Assembly (NCBI GenBank): GCA_946478975.1
Contig: CAMLEO010000036.1
Coordinates: 1-34,996, forward strand
DNA from: an uncultured Steroidobacter sp.
Lineage (GTDB): Bacteria; Pseudomonadota; Gammaproteobacteria; Steroidobacterales; Steroidobacteraceae
Reading direction: 5' to 3'
DNA length: 34,996 nt
Part shown: positions 24,802 to 33,343 of the stretch, in pieces
Position numbering within the stretch: the stretch's first letter is position 1
How the letters are laid out: each line of letters begins with the position of its first letter
The notes under the pieces: model-generated
Databases searched by the model: none
Seen by the model: only the letters and a program-made list of their open reading frames with translations
Told to the model about the DNA's origin: nothing
Position numbers and translations under genes: made by a program

Positions 24802-25565
24802 TGGCCGACCTGGCTGCCTCAGGCGATGAGCTGCAGATTCTGTTGCAGATCACCAGCGTCCTGTCGGCGCCATCGAATGACGTGCAGTGCCTGAATGCTG
24901 TGGCCGCCGATATCGGCAAGCTCGTGCCGTTCGAGAGATGCATTCTCATGCATGAACGGGACACCAGGGACGACACGGCGACGGTGATCTATGACTTTCC
25001 GCAAGGATCCACGGCGGATGCTCAGATCGGTCCGCAGTACACCCGATCGCTGCTGGTCTCGCGTCATCTCGAGCATTTCCAGCGGGTGGAGACGTTTCAG
25101 AGCGCGTTCTTCTGGCGCGTCGTGCGGGAAAACTCCGCTGCCTCGAAGCTGCCGACGGGCGATTTCATCCACCGGATGCAACTCACTCACGGCGTCGCCG
25201 GGCTGATCGACTCCGCCGAATGGGCCATGGGCAGGATCGCGACTTTGCTGCAGCTACAAGGCGAGAGCGAAGAGCTGCCGGCCAAGCACCTGTTCTTTGT
25301 CAACATCATCGCGTTCTATCTGCATGTCTGGCTGGTGCATCGGTCGGAGCAGCTGTTTGCATCGAATGCCGCGTGTGGGCTCACCCTCCGGGAAAAGCAG
25401 GTGTTGCAATGGATCGGCGGCGGCAAGACCTCCTGGGAAGTGGGGCGAATCCTCTCGATGTCCGAGCGAACGGTGAAGTTTCACCTGCAGAACATCTACG
25501 CGAAGTTGAAGGTGGCGAATCGCGCCCAGGCGGTCATCGCGGCAAGCCGGATGCGGCTGATTTGA
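24801..25565 (+). CDS. LuxR-type transcriptional regulator
   Basis: 254 aa; ATG overlaps the hydrolase stop by one base (TGATG). The C-terminal ~60 residues are a LuxR/FixJ helix-turn-helix: LTLREKQVLQWIGGGKTSWEVGRILSMSERTVKFHLQNIYAKL. The N-terminal ~190 residues contain no receiver Asp and are probably a sensor. I cannot show the invariant Trp/Asp set of acyl-homoserine-lactone receptors, and EpsA-like regulators with an uncharacterised N-domain are an alternative. Being last in the ACP operon, it may regulate the locus. Its last 32 nt overlap the tail of the convergent ligase gene. Confidence 0.88.
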   Translation: MADLAASGDELQILLQITSVLSAPSNDVQCLNAVAADIGKLVPFERCILMHERDTRDDTATVIYDFPQGSTADAQIGPQYTRSLLVSRHLEHFQRVETFQSAFFWRVVRENSAASKLPTGDFIHRMQLTHGVAGLIDSAEWAMGRIATLLQLQGESEELPAKHLFFVNIIAFYLHVWLVHRSEQLFASNAACGLTLREKQVLQWIGGGKTSWEVGRILSMSERTVKFHLQNIYAKLKVANRAQAVIAASRMRLI

Positions 25566-27057
25566 CGAACGCGGCGTGTATCGCGCGTCGGTCGAGCTTC
25601 AGGTTTTTGGTGCGCAGGCCGTTGTCGACGCTGAACTCCTGCTGTGTGAATCGAATCTCCCGGACCTGCTGGTACGCGGGCAGCCGGGTGTTGATCTCCT
25701 CTATCTGACGGCTGATCTGCCGCGTGGTGTCCACGTCGTTCGCATTCGCGACGGCGATGATGGCTGTGGTGCCGGGCACGCCATCATAGGAAGTGACTAC
25801 GGCAACTTTGACTCGCGGATCCCGCTGGATCAGCGCCTCGATCGGTTCCGGATGAAATTTTTCTCCCGAGCGGGTGATGATCGCGTCTTTCTTGCGGCCG
25901 ACGATAGTGAGAAAACCGTCGGCATCAAAGCGTGCGATGTCGCCGGTGGCGACCGCGCCGGCAGCGACAAATGTGGCGCGTGTATCTTCGTCCGAGGCTT
26001 CAAAGTAACCCAGCGAGAGCAACGCGTCTCGCGTAACGATCACTTCTCCCTCATCGGTCAGGCTCACACTGCCAGGCTCGGCAGGTTTGCCCACGGTTCC
26101 GGCCTTGACCAGCCCGGGCTTGTTCCAGGCCACCATGCCGGCTTCCGTGATGCCGAACGCTTCATACAGCGGCAGGCCGCATTTCCAGAAAAACTCCAGT
26201 GTCTTTGTTTTTATCGGCGCCATGCCCGTTACCAGGTAGCGGATTCTTCCGCCGAGCAAGGCGGAGAGTCTGCTCGCGGCGGCGGAGCTATCCGTGCCGC
26301 CAAGCGTCTGTGCGATGTGCTGCACCGATTCGTAAAAGAGCGGCGGTGCGATGATGAAGCTTGGCTTGTGAGCAGGCAGCGCGGCGAACAGCTGTGTGTA
26401 AGGTGTGGATACGAAATCGATGCCGTGATGCAGGCAGAAGTAATAAGACATGCGCTGCTGGTAGTTGAAGAAAGGCAGAAACGTCAGGAAGCGCTCATCG
26501 GGATGGATGCCGAACGCGTCGGCGTAGAGATTGACCAGCCTTTCGGTGCCCTTGCGGCTGATGATGAGTCCCTTGATCCTGCCGGTGGTCCCGGAGCTGA
26601 ACACCAGCGAATGAGTATCCGGCGAATGTGCCGGCGGGACGTGGGTCAGCGCGCGCTTGCCTTCAGGGAAGTCAGGCGAGCCCATGTCCACGACGCAAGG
26701 CAGATCGAGCGCCGCGCCCGACATGCATTCGGGCGCGACAGCCAGCAGATGCAAATCATAGCGATCGATCAGCCGCTCGATCGGATCCGGTCCTTGCTCG
26801 ATGAATGCGACACTGATGCAGCCGAGTTCGACGGCTGCCAGGTCCCACTGCATCCATGCGTAGGAATTGGCGCCAAGAATTCCAATGCGCCAGCCGGGCT
26901 GCACGGCGAGCCGTCGCAGCCGATCCACCAGCATGACCGTGTCGCGATGAAGATCGTCGAAAGTTTTCTCGGTGGCCGCGCCGCTAGCCGAGACGAAGAT
27001 CAGTTTCGAGGTTCCGCCCCGCAGCCGCTGCAACAGTGCGTCTATCCGGATTGTCAT
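25534..27057 (-). CDS. Acyl-AMP/acyl-CoA ligase
   Basis: 507 aa; second ATG (27057) chosen because AAGG lies 6 nt upstream, whereas for 27063 it is adjacent. ANL-superfamily adenylating enzyme: P-loop VFSSGTTGRIKG, YEAFGITEAG (A5), GDIARFDADGFLTIVGRKK (A7/A8 hinge) and the C-terminal TKNLKLDRR with the adenylation Lys. Overall it resembles long-chain acyl-CoA synthetases more than amino-acid A domains; no carrier is fused. It may activate a fatty or aryl acid for transfer to the discrete ACP or to a PCP. It overlaps the oxidase gene upstream by 74 nt, so the two are likely made together. Substrate unknown. Confidence 0.87.
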   Translation of the reverse strand: MTIRIDALLQRLRGGTSKLIFVSASGAATEKTFDDLHRDTVMLVDRLRRLAVQPGWRIGILGANSYAWMQWDLAAVELGCISVAFIEQGPDPIERLIDRYDLHLLAVAPECMSGAALDLPCVVDMGSPDFPEGKRALTHVPPAHSPDTHSLVFSSGTTGRIKGLIISRKGTERLVNLYADAFGIHPDERFLTFLPFFNYQQRMSYYFCLHHGIDFVSTPYTQLFAALPAHKPSFIIAPPLFYESVQHIAQTLGGTDSSAAASRLSALLGGRIRYLVTGMAPIKTKTLEFFWKCGLPLYEAFGITEAGMVAWNKPGLVKAGTVGKPAEPGSVSLTDEGEVIVTRDALLSLGYFEASDEDTRATFVAAGAVATGDIARFDADGFLTIVGRKKDAIITRSGEKFHPEPIEALIQRDPRVKVAVVTSYDGVPGTTAIIAVANANDVDTTRQISRQIEEINTRLPAYQQVREIRFTQQEFSVDNGLRTKNLKLDRRAIHAAFVKSAASGLPR

Positions 27058-27769
27058 TTGCATCCTTGCCTTTCATGCGCCAGTACTTCTGCGCGACGCT
27101 GTCGTACATGTTCCAGAACAACTTGCAGGTATGACCGACGGCGAACAGGGCCTCCTGTCGCATTTTGTCGGTGGTGCACAGCTCGGCGACCAACTCGATG
27201 CCCTCCCGGACATGCCCCACGTCCTCCTGCTGATGCACGGAGAAGAACAACGTGTCTTGCAGCGAGAGGTTATAGACTCTGCCCAGCAGCGAATGGCGGG
27301 CCTGGCCCGCCTTGGTTTCCAGGCTCTGTCCTTCGCTGGCGATCATGACCGCGGCGGCGCCGATGTGATATGTGCCATTGCCGGTCACCGCGTTCAAACG
27401 ATACTCGATCAGCTCGCGAGTCTGGGGCGAAGGGACATGGGCATCCCGCTCCTCGTCGCTGATGCCCTGGGCACGCACGAAATCCTGCATCAGCGCCACG
27501 TGGTTCTTGGTCCGGGAAAGATAGCCGGTCTCCTCCTCGAACATATTGATCAGCAGCCGGCGCTTGTGCTTTTCCAGCGGACAGAGGAAATGCAGATGCT
27601 CGATGTACCTGAGGAAATATCGGGTGATCTGATAGCCCTCGAGCGTAATCATCCTGAGCAGCAGCCAGTTGCGCTCGCCCGCAAACAGCTCGTTGAAGAT
27701 CGGATGCGACAGCGTCAGGTGCTGATTCAGCTCGTCCCTCAACCGGATCGCAAAGGCGTCTGTGCTCAT
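26984..27769 (-). CDS. Heme-oxygenase-fold (PqqC/TenA-like) putative metal oxidase
   Basis: 261 aa; ATG at 27769 preceded by AAGGA. All-helical iron-containing redox enzyme family by pattern: helix 1 IFNELFAGERNWLLLRMITLEGYQ, a Glu-rich helix NMFEEETGYLSRTKNHVALMQDFV with Glu79/80 and His90, AVMIASEGQ (Glu146), and FFSVHQQEDVGHVREG with His179, Asp183 and His186. These are the positions where heme-oxygenase-like diiron oxidases place their metal ligands. Family members cleave or desaturate fatty acids, or act on amino acids (UndA, BesC and SznF types). Residues ~236-261 are encoded within the ligase start and look like frame-shadow sequence, so the active protein may end near YWRMKG. It is coupled to the ligase; the substrate is presumably the ligase's acyl unit or an amino acid. 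Confidence 0.7.
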   Translation of the reverse strand: MSTDAFAIRLRDELNQHLTLSHPIFNELFAGERNWLLLRMITLEGYQITRYFLRYIEHLHFLCPLEKHKRRLLINMFEEETGYLSRTKNHVALMQDFVRAQGISDEERDAHVPSPQTRELIEYRLNAVTGNGTYHIGAAAVMIASEGQSLETKAGQARHSLLGRVYNLSLQDTLFFSVHQQEDVGHVREGIELVAELCTTDKMRQEALFAVGHTCKLFWNMYDSVAQKYWRMKGKDANDNPDRRTVAAAAGRNLETDLRLG

Positions 27770-27892
27770 GTACGGGTCCTTGCCGTGAACTTGTCGAAGC
27801 ATCCGAGCGGAACACCATAGGGGATGCGGGCGGGAGCGCTACTGTCCGATCGTGCAGCGCCGGCGGAGTTGTGGCGTGAAAACGTGCAAACG

Positions 27893-27942
27893 GCTGACTG
27901 CGCAGCGATCTCTCATCTCACAACGTTCCGCTCGCAGTCAGC
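27893..27942. repeat. 10-bp inverted repeat at hydrolase B 3' end
   Basis: GCTGACTGCG (27893-27902) and CGCAGTCAGC (27933-27942) form a perfect 10-bp inverted repeat with a 30-nt loop. The right arm is inside the end of hydrolase B and the left arm in the 148-nt gap before the oxidase gene. There is no T-run, so a weak terminator, processing hairpin or chance are all possible. Confidence 0.4.
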
Positions 27943-28814
27943 TCGGCATGGATGTCCTCGCGGAGCCGGCCGTTGAGGAAGATCGCGTGATGGCCACCCT
28001 CTGAGTACTCGAGATAACGGGCCGTGCGGATGAGCTGAGGAAGCCGCCGGACGGATTCCACCGAGATCACTTTGTCCCCGCGTGCCGAGACGATGCAGAC
28101 GGTCCGAGAGAGGGCGCCAAAATCACCGTCGAAGCGCTCGTTGGTGAATGCTTCGGCAGTGCTGGCGTAGATGCGCAGAGCATCCAGCGATTGCAGGTTG
28201 CTGCTGTCCGCCGCGTGCACGAGAAGCACGTCCTCGCTCGTGCCCTCAGGAAAAAACTCTCGCTTCGAGAGCGTCAGGAGCTGTTCGGCGACGGCACGAC
28301 GGCCCGCGGCGATCGCACGCATATAGGGCATGACGTTCTGCTCGAACTGACTGGGCACATAGCCCTCGGCAAAACGCAGCTGCGGGCTGATGAGCACCAG
28401 TGAGCTCGGCGCGATCTTTCCCTGAGCTGTCGCTCGCACCAGCTGCGCGGCCCCCGAGCACACGCCGATCATGGGGTGGTGCCGGCTCGCGCCGCTGAGA
28501 GCTGCGATCTCCACCAGGTCGCTCACGAAAGCTTCGAACCCGTGCGGCCGCGCGAAGAACTCGTCGGGTGTGGAATTCAGACCTCGCTGTTCCCAGCAGA
28601 TCACCCGGAACGATTCGGATAACCGCAGCGCGAGGCGTGCCACGAGTAGCACCGGAATCCCTATGGGATTAACAATGATCAGAGGCGGGGCGCTCGCGGG
28701 CCCGCACTCGAAGACGCGCAGGCGCGTCCCATCTGCAGCACATAGATCGCGAGATTGAAACGAGCGCAGTTCATGCCCGATCCGTTGTGACAAACGCTCA
28801 GCGTCGAAGCTCAT
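27918..28814 (-). CDS. Alpha/beta hydrolase with Cys nucleophile (copy B)
   Basis: 298 aa, alpha/beta-hydrolase fold. The elbow reads MIGVCSGAAQ, with Cys119 where Ser is usual; Asp247 (SARGDKV) and His275 (GGHHAIF) complete the triad. IVNPIGIP, VICWEQRG and LRFAEGYVPSQF match the paralogue at 23893 nearly position for position, so the pair arose by duplication. The start has only a weak ribosome site and is the first gene of a minus unit followed, after 148 nt, by the oxidase and ligase. Like copy A it may be a discrete acyltransferase, hydrolase or lactone-forming thioesterase acting on carrier-bound intermediates. Having two copies suggests two distinct acyl steps. Confidence 0.83.
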   Translation of the reverse strand: MSFDAERLSQRIGHELRSFQSRDLCAADGTRLRVFECGPASAPPLIIVNPIGIPVLLVARLALRLSESFRVICWEQRGLNSTPDEFFARPHGFEAFVSDLVEIAALSGASRHHPMIGVCSGAAQLVRATAQGKIAPSSLVLISPQLRFAEGYVPSQFEQNVMPYMRAIAAGRRAVAEQLLTLSKREFFPEGTSEDVLLVHAADSSNLQSLDALRIYASTAEAFTNERFDGDFGALSRTVCIVSARGDKVISVESVRRLPQLIRTARYLEYSEGGHHAIFLNGRLREDIHAELTASGTL

Positions 28815-28875
28815 CGCTCATACGTTGCAGCAAGCCGCAGGTGAAATCCATCCGCGGGCTTCAGGTCCGGTTCGA

Positions 28876-28903
28876 TTGACACCAGCACCCCAGCAGCTAA
28901 GTT
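28876..28903 (+). promoter_or_regulatory. Candidate promoter of the NRPS-3 operon
   Basis: TTGACA (28876-28881), 16-nt spacer, TAAGTT (28898-28903). The -35 is perfect; the -10 matches only 3 of 6 bases. It is placed ~45 nt before the chosen GTG start, in the divergent gap with hydrolase B. Suggestive only. Confidence 0.35.
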
Positions 28904-28945
28904 CGCCCAGGAAGCCAGGGAGTGATCGCAGGTGAGGGAGCACGA

Positions 28946-31900
28946 GTGAGTGTGAGTATCGAAGGTCTGCTGCAGGCGGCGCAGCGGCAGGGCATCAAGC
29001 TGTGGCTGAAGGAGGATCAGCTTCACTATCGGCTGCCCAAGGACAGCCTCGAGCTCGACGTTTTCTCAGAGATCAAACGGCGCAAAGGTGAGGTGCGGGA
29101 GTTCCTGCGAGTGCGGCGGGCAACGCTGCCGCGCATACCTGATCTGCAGGCCCAGGTAAGACCCCCACGCGTTCCTTTGTCCTTCGGGCAGCGGCGATTG
29201 TGGGTGGTCGAGCAGTTCGGTTTCGCGCGAGCGGCTTATAACATCGGCAATTCCCTGCGTGTCCGCGGCGACATGGATGTGCCGGCATTCGAGCGCGCTC
29301 TGCACGAGGTCGTAAGCCGTCACGAGGCTTTGCGCACTCGTATCGAAGCGATCGACGGCGAGGGTTACCAGGTCGTCGAGCCTCCTGGCGTATTTCGCGT
29401 CGATCTGCGTGACTTGTCGGCATCAGAGCCGCGAGAGCAGGAGTACCAGGTACGCCAGATCGTCCAGACTGAGTTCGAGCGGACGTTCGATTTGAACCAA
29501 GCGCCCTTGTTTCGCGTGATCCTGCTGCGGCTGTCGGCGCGCGAGCATGTGCTGTCGTTTGTCCTGCATCACATCATTGCAGACGGCGCGTCGATGGAAG
29601 TGCTCGTCAGAGAGCTGATGACGTTGTATGCCGCGTTTCGGGCAGGACTGCCGTCGCCGCTCGAGCCGCCGAGCGTGCAGTACGCCGATTTTGTGCTGTG
29701 GCAGAGAGCATGGCTGCAGGGCGAGATGATCGAGCGGCTGCTGAGATACTGGAAGGAACATCTGGCCGGAATGTCGCCGACCCTGGATCTGCCCACGGAC
29801 AGGCCGCGGCCACCGGTTGCAACGTTCATGGCGGCAGCGCGCACGCCGATCAAACTAGCGCCGGCGCTGACTGCGTCTCTCATCGAGCTGGGGCGTCGTC
29901 ACACCGCCAGTCTCTACATGGTGTTGCTGGCCGCGCTGAAAATACTGCTCGCGCGCCTCAGCGGGCAAGATGATGTGGCAGTCGGCTCGCCCGTTTCCGA
30001 ACGCACGCACGGTCAGTCCGAAGGACTGATCGGTTTGTTTGTAAACGCGCTGGTGATGCGCACCAGGCTGTCTGGTGACCCCACCTGTGCCGAGCTGCTG
30101 GAACGCGTGCGGGACAATGCGCTCGGCGCGTACGTACACCAGGCTTTGCCCTTCGAGAGACTGGTCGCAGAGTTGCAGCCGCCGCGAGATCTGTCTCGCC
30201 AGCCGCTGGCACAGGTGATGTTCACGCTCGACGTTTCACCTGAGCGGCGTGCCCTGTCGCTGGCTGACTTGCAGATCGAAGAAATACCCGCCGCGCAGGA
30301 AACAGCGCGCTTCGATCTGCTGGTGCACCTCGAACTGAACCAGGGTGCCATTCAAGGCAGCTTTGAATATCCGACCAATCTGTTCGATGCCGCCACCATC
30401 GATCGTTACGTGAAGTGGTATCAGCAGTTGCTCGAGCAAATGGTTGCCGATCCGCAGCGTCCCTTGTCGCAACTGCAGTTGCTGGACCCAGGCGAGCGCG
30501 AGCAATTGCTGCTGCATTGGAATCGCACGCAACGAGAGTACGCGCCTGCTGGTGTGATGGAGCTGATCGAGCAGCGAGCGCAAGCGAACCCACATGCGGT
30601 GGCGCTGACCTGTGGTTCGCGGCACGTGAGTTATGTGGAGCTGTGGCAGCGATCGAGTGAGTTGGCGCGTCATCTGCGTGGGGCGGGTGTCGGTGCCGAA
30701 TGCGTCGTCGGCGTGTTCCTCGATCGCTCCGTGGAACAGATCATCTGTTTACTCGCTGTTCTGCAAGCCGGTGGAGCTTACCTGCCGCTGGATGTAACTC
30801 ATCCCGTCGAGCACCTGTCGCGCATCCTGACCGAAACTCAACCCGAGTTGGTGCTGACTCACGAGAGATTTCTGCCGAGCCTGGCGCACGAGGCGGTGCG
30901 GGCAGTGTGTCTCGATCGGCAGGATCTGCAAAGCATCTCGGCTGAAGGCGCGCACGCTGTGGTTCATTCCGCACAGCTTGCGTATGTCATCTGCGTTCCC
31001 GGTCCAGGCGGCCGAGCTTTGGGTGTGTGCGCAACCCGGGAGAATCTGCGCTTTCGGGTGGCCGCTCAGCAATCGATTGCGCCCGGCGGTGCCGACGAGG
31101 TGTGTTGTTATCGCAGTGCTGTTGATTCAGCGGGTGCCATTTACGAAGCTCTGTCGGCACTGACCGCCGGTGCCAGGTTGTGGGTACCGAGCGAGTCTGA
31201 GAGCAGCGATCCAGCACAGCTGTTGGAGCAGGCACAGAATCGTGCAGTGAGCCGCTGGACCACGGGGGCAACGCTCGCGGCAGCGTTGACGCAGAGTGAG
31301 GATCTCGATGTCGATCCCGAATACCTGCGGCTGCGTCATTGGACGTTGAGCGGCGAGCCCGTCAGCGTCGATCTGATTCAATGGCTGGTACGTGAACTTC
31401 CCGAATGTCAGTTCGTCAATCTTTATGGCGCGTCGGAGGCGAGCTCGGGGGCGACGGCGTATGTGGCGCACGGCAGGGAGTCGGACCGCGTGCCGCTCGG
31501 AACGCCGTTCGAGGGCGTACGCGTCTATGTGCTGGACGAGGCATTACAACCATCACCCGTCGGCATGCCCGGCGAGATTTATATCGGCGGCGTCGGGCTG
31601 ACGCGAGGCTATCTCAATGACCCTCGCCAGACGGCTCGACGTTTTCTGGCCGATCCGCACGGCCCGCCGGGCAGCCGGATGTATCGAACCGGAGATCGCG
31701 CCCGCCATACCTTGAGCGGCGAGCTCGAATATCTGGGGCGCCGGGATCAACAGGTGAAGCTGCACGGCCATCGAATCGAGCTGCAAGATATCGAGTCGTG
31801 TCTGCGCGATCACGCAGGCGTACAGGACGCAGCGGTGGTGTTGCACGAGCAGGCAACTGCGGCAGCTCAGCTCGTCTCCTATTACGTCGTTGCGCCGGGT

Positions 31901-32341
31901 GGCGACATTCCAGACGTTTCGGCGCTGAGGGAACATCTGCGCCAGAGATTGCCTGCCTACATGATGCCGTCCCACTTCCTGGAGCTGGAGCAACTGCCAC
32001 GCACCACGAGCGGCGATCTGGATCGACTGGCGCTGCCCGTACCTTCACGCGCGTTGCAGCCGAAGGAGTATGTAGCCGCGCGAACTCCCACCGAGCAGGC
32101 TCTCGTCCAGATCTGGGAGGAGATCTTCAAGCTCGAGCGCGTGAGCATTCACGACAATTTTTTCGATCTCGGCGGCGATTCCATCGTCTCGATTCAAATC
32201 ATCAATCGCGCGCAGCGGGTCGGGCTGGAGCTGAGCCTCAGGCAAACGTTCGAACATCCGACGATTGCTGAGCTCGCTCCCTTTGTTCGCGCCGATGTCG
32301 TAGCACCAGCCAGCGAGGCGAGCGAGCCCACGCAAGCCTGA
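28946..32341 (+). CDS. NRPS-3: docking-C-degenerate A-PCP
   Basis: 1131 aa; GTG at 28946 with GGGAG upstream; TTG/GTG at 28922 lacks a site. Residues 1-55 form a TubC-type N-terminal docking domain (SIEGLLQAAQRQGIKLWLKE, then a basic helix IKRRKGEVREFLR). C domain ~75-515 with intact HHIIADG (His208, His209, Asp213). The A domain (~530-1040) has lost its chemistry: the A3 loop TSGSTGRPKG is VPGPGGRALG here (684-693, Leu692 for Lys), FDxSVWE is VDSAGAIYE, GPTE is GASE, and the A10 Lys is Asp1024 (SGDLDR). YRTGDR and GRRDQQVKLHGHRIELQDIE remain, so the fold persists. PCP intact, Ser1079 (DNFFDLGGDSIVS). The PCP must be loaded by another enzyme or used as a skipped or pass-through carrier. Confidence 0.93.
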   Translation: MSVSIEGLLQAAQRQGIKLWLKEDQLHYRLPKDSLELDVFSEIKRRKGEVREFLRVRRATLPRIPDLQAQVRPPRVPLSFGQRRLWVVEQFGFARAAYNIGNSLRVRGDMDVPAFERALHEVVSRHEALRTRIEAIDGEGYQVVEPPGVFRVDLRDLSASEPREQEYQVRQIVQTEFERTFDLNQAPLFRVILLRLSAREHVLSFVLHHIIADGASMEVLVRELMTLYAAFRAGLPSPLEPPSVQYADFVLWQRAWLQGEMIERLLRYWKEHLAGMSPTLDLPTDRPRPPVATFMAAARTPIKLAPALTASLIELGRRHTASLYMVLLAALKILLARLSGQDDVAVGSPVSERTHGQSEGLIGLFVNALVMRTRLSGDPTCAELLERVRDNALGAYVHQALPFERLVAELQPPRDLSRQPLAQVMFTLDVSPERRALSLADLQIEEIPAAQETARFDLLVHLELNQGAIQGSFEYPTNLFDAATIDRYVKWYQQLLEQMVADPQRPLSQLQLLDPGEREQLLLHWNRTQREYAPAGVMELIEQRAQANPHAVALTCGSRHVSYVELWQRSSELARHLRGAGVGAECVVGVFLDRSVEQIICLLAVLQAGGAYLPLDVTHPVEHLSRILTETQPELVLTHERFLPSLAHEAVRAVCLDRQDLQSISAEGAHAVVHSAQLAYVICVPGPGGRALGVCATRENLRFRVAAQQSIAPGGADEVCCYRSAVDSAGAIYEALSALTAGARLWVPSESESSDPAQLLEQAQNRAVSRWTTGATLAAALTQSEDLDVDPEYLRLRHWTLSGEPVSVDLIQWLVRELPECQFVNLYGASEASSGATAYVAHGRESDRVPLGTPFEGVRVYVLDEALQPSPVGMPGEIYIGGVGLTRGYLNDPRQTARRFLADPHGPPGSRMYRTGDRARHTLSGELEYLGRRDQQVKLHGHRIELQDIESCLRDHAGVQDAAVVLHEQATAAAQLVSYYVVAPGGDIPDVSALREHLRQRLPAYMMPSHFLELEQLPRTTSGDLDRLALPVPSRALQPKEYVAARTPTEQALVQIWEEIFKLERVSIHDNFFDLGGDSIVSIQIINRAQRVGLELSLRQTFEHPTIAELAPFVRADVVAPASEASEPTQA

Positions 32342-32365
32342 GGGACTGAAGGAAGGAACAATACG

Positions 32366-33343
32366 ATGCCATCAGCAAGGGATATGAACAAACTGATCTG
32401 TCACGCGAGAAAAAGCGTGCAGACGGATCCGAGCGAGTCGATGCGCGCCGAAATCGATCGGTACGCGATGCTGTTCGATCGGCAGGGCACCCCGGGAGTG
32501 CGCGCCGCGCTCAATATCTTCTCTTTCCACGTCGATGTTCCCGCCAGTCACCGGGTGATCGACTACGTGGACGTGAAGCACGATCACAGCATCTTCGACT
32601 ATCACCGGCTGGCGGAGCACCTGGTGTGGGCCGGAGTGCGCTTCAACCGCGAAGTGCACACGGTCTTTGTCACCAACGAGAACTGCTCCGCGCCGCCGCC
32701 TCGGCCGGGGCTGTCGGTCATTCGGCTGCCCACCGATGATCGAGCTCCGATGCTGGAACGGGTCAAGGCAATGGCGGCCTACGTGCAATCCAAAGCATTC
32801 ACCCAAGACACCGTTTTTCTGGACACAGACGCGTTTCCGAACCGGTCCCTGAAAGCCGTCTTCGACGATTGCTTCGACATCGGTGTGACCTACCGCACCA
32901 CCCCCGGATTCATGCCGCTCAACGAGGGCGTCATTTTCTGTTCGCACAGCGATCCGGCGGCCGCGCTGCGCTTTTTCAGAAGTTACGCCGCCACGTATGA
33001 ATATCTCGCGCGTGACCCGACGGTGGTCAATTACTACGGTGACATCGGCCGGTGGCGCGGCGGTCAGCTGTCGCTCAACGCGGTCGCCTGTCCGGAAGGC
33101 GATCTGAATAAAGTGCCGGCGTTCGAAACCAACGGCGTCCGAATCGCGCTGTTGCCGTGCAATCGATTCAACTACTGGGTGACACGCGCGTTGTCTCCCG
33201 GCGCGAAGTTATGGGATCGCAAGTTTGTGCTGCACCTGAAGGGCAGAAGCAAGCTGCTTGCGGATCACGTCATCGGCTATCAACACGACAGGAGCCTGCG
33301 ATGGAGGGCGCCGACAGTACATCGGACGAGAGGCGTTTCGTAG
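32366..33343 (+). CDS. GT-A-fold glycosyltransferase-like protein
   Basis: 325 aa, ATG at 32366 with a strong GGAAGGAA site, 24 nt after NRPS-3. The DTD motif (Asp153-Thr154-Asp155 in VFLDTDAFPNRSL), followed by FDIGVTYRTTPGFMPLNEGVIF, is the metal-nucleotide-sugar core of GT-A enzymes, as in GT8/GT32-like proteins. No signal peptide or membrane helix is evident, so it likely acts in the cytoplasm on a soluble or carrier-bound acceptor. Within the NRPS operon it may glycosylate the peptide; donor and acceptor unknown. Its 3' end overlaps the MbtH start by 43 nt. Confidence 0.75.
   Translation: MPSARDMNKLICHARKSVQTDPSESMRAEIDRYAMLFDRQGTPGVRAALNIFSFHVDVPASHRVIDYVDVKHDHSIFDYHRLAEHLVWAGVRFNREVHTVFVTNENCSAPPPRPGLSVIRLPTDDRAPMLERVKAMAAYVQSKAFTQDTVFLDTDAFPNRSLKAVFDDCFDIGVTYRTTPGFMPLNEGVIFCSHSDPAAALRFFRSYAATYEYLARDPTVVNYYGDIGRWRGGQLSLNAVACPEGDLNKVPAFETNGVRIALLPCNRFNYWVTRALSPGAKLWDRKFVLHLKGRSKLLADHVIGYQHDRSLRWRAPTVHRTRGVS

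Noticed and set aside
25576..27348. 590-aa plus-strand frame across the ligase and oxidase
   Set aside because: Overlaps two clear minus-strand genes with intact motifs; low-complexity shadow.
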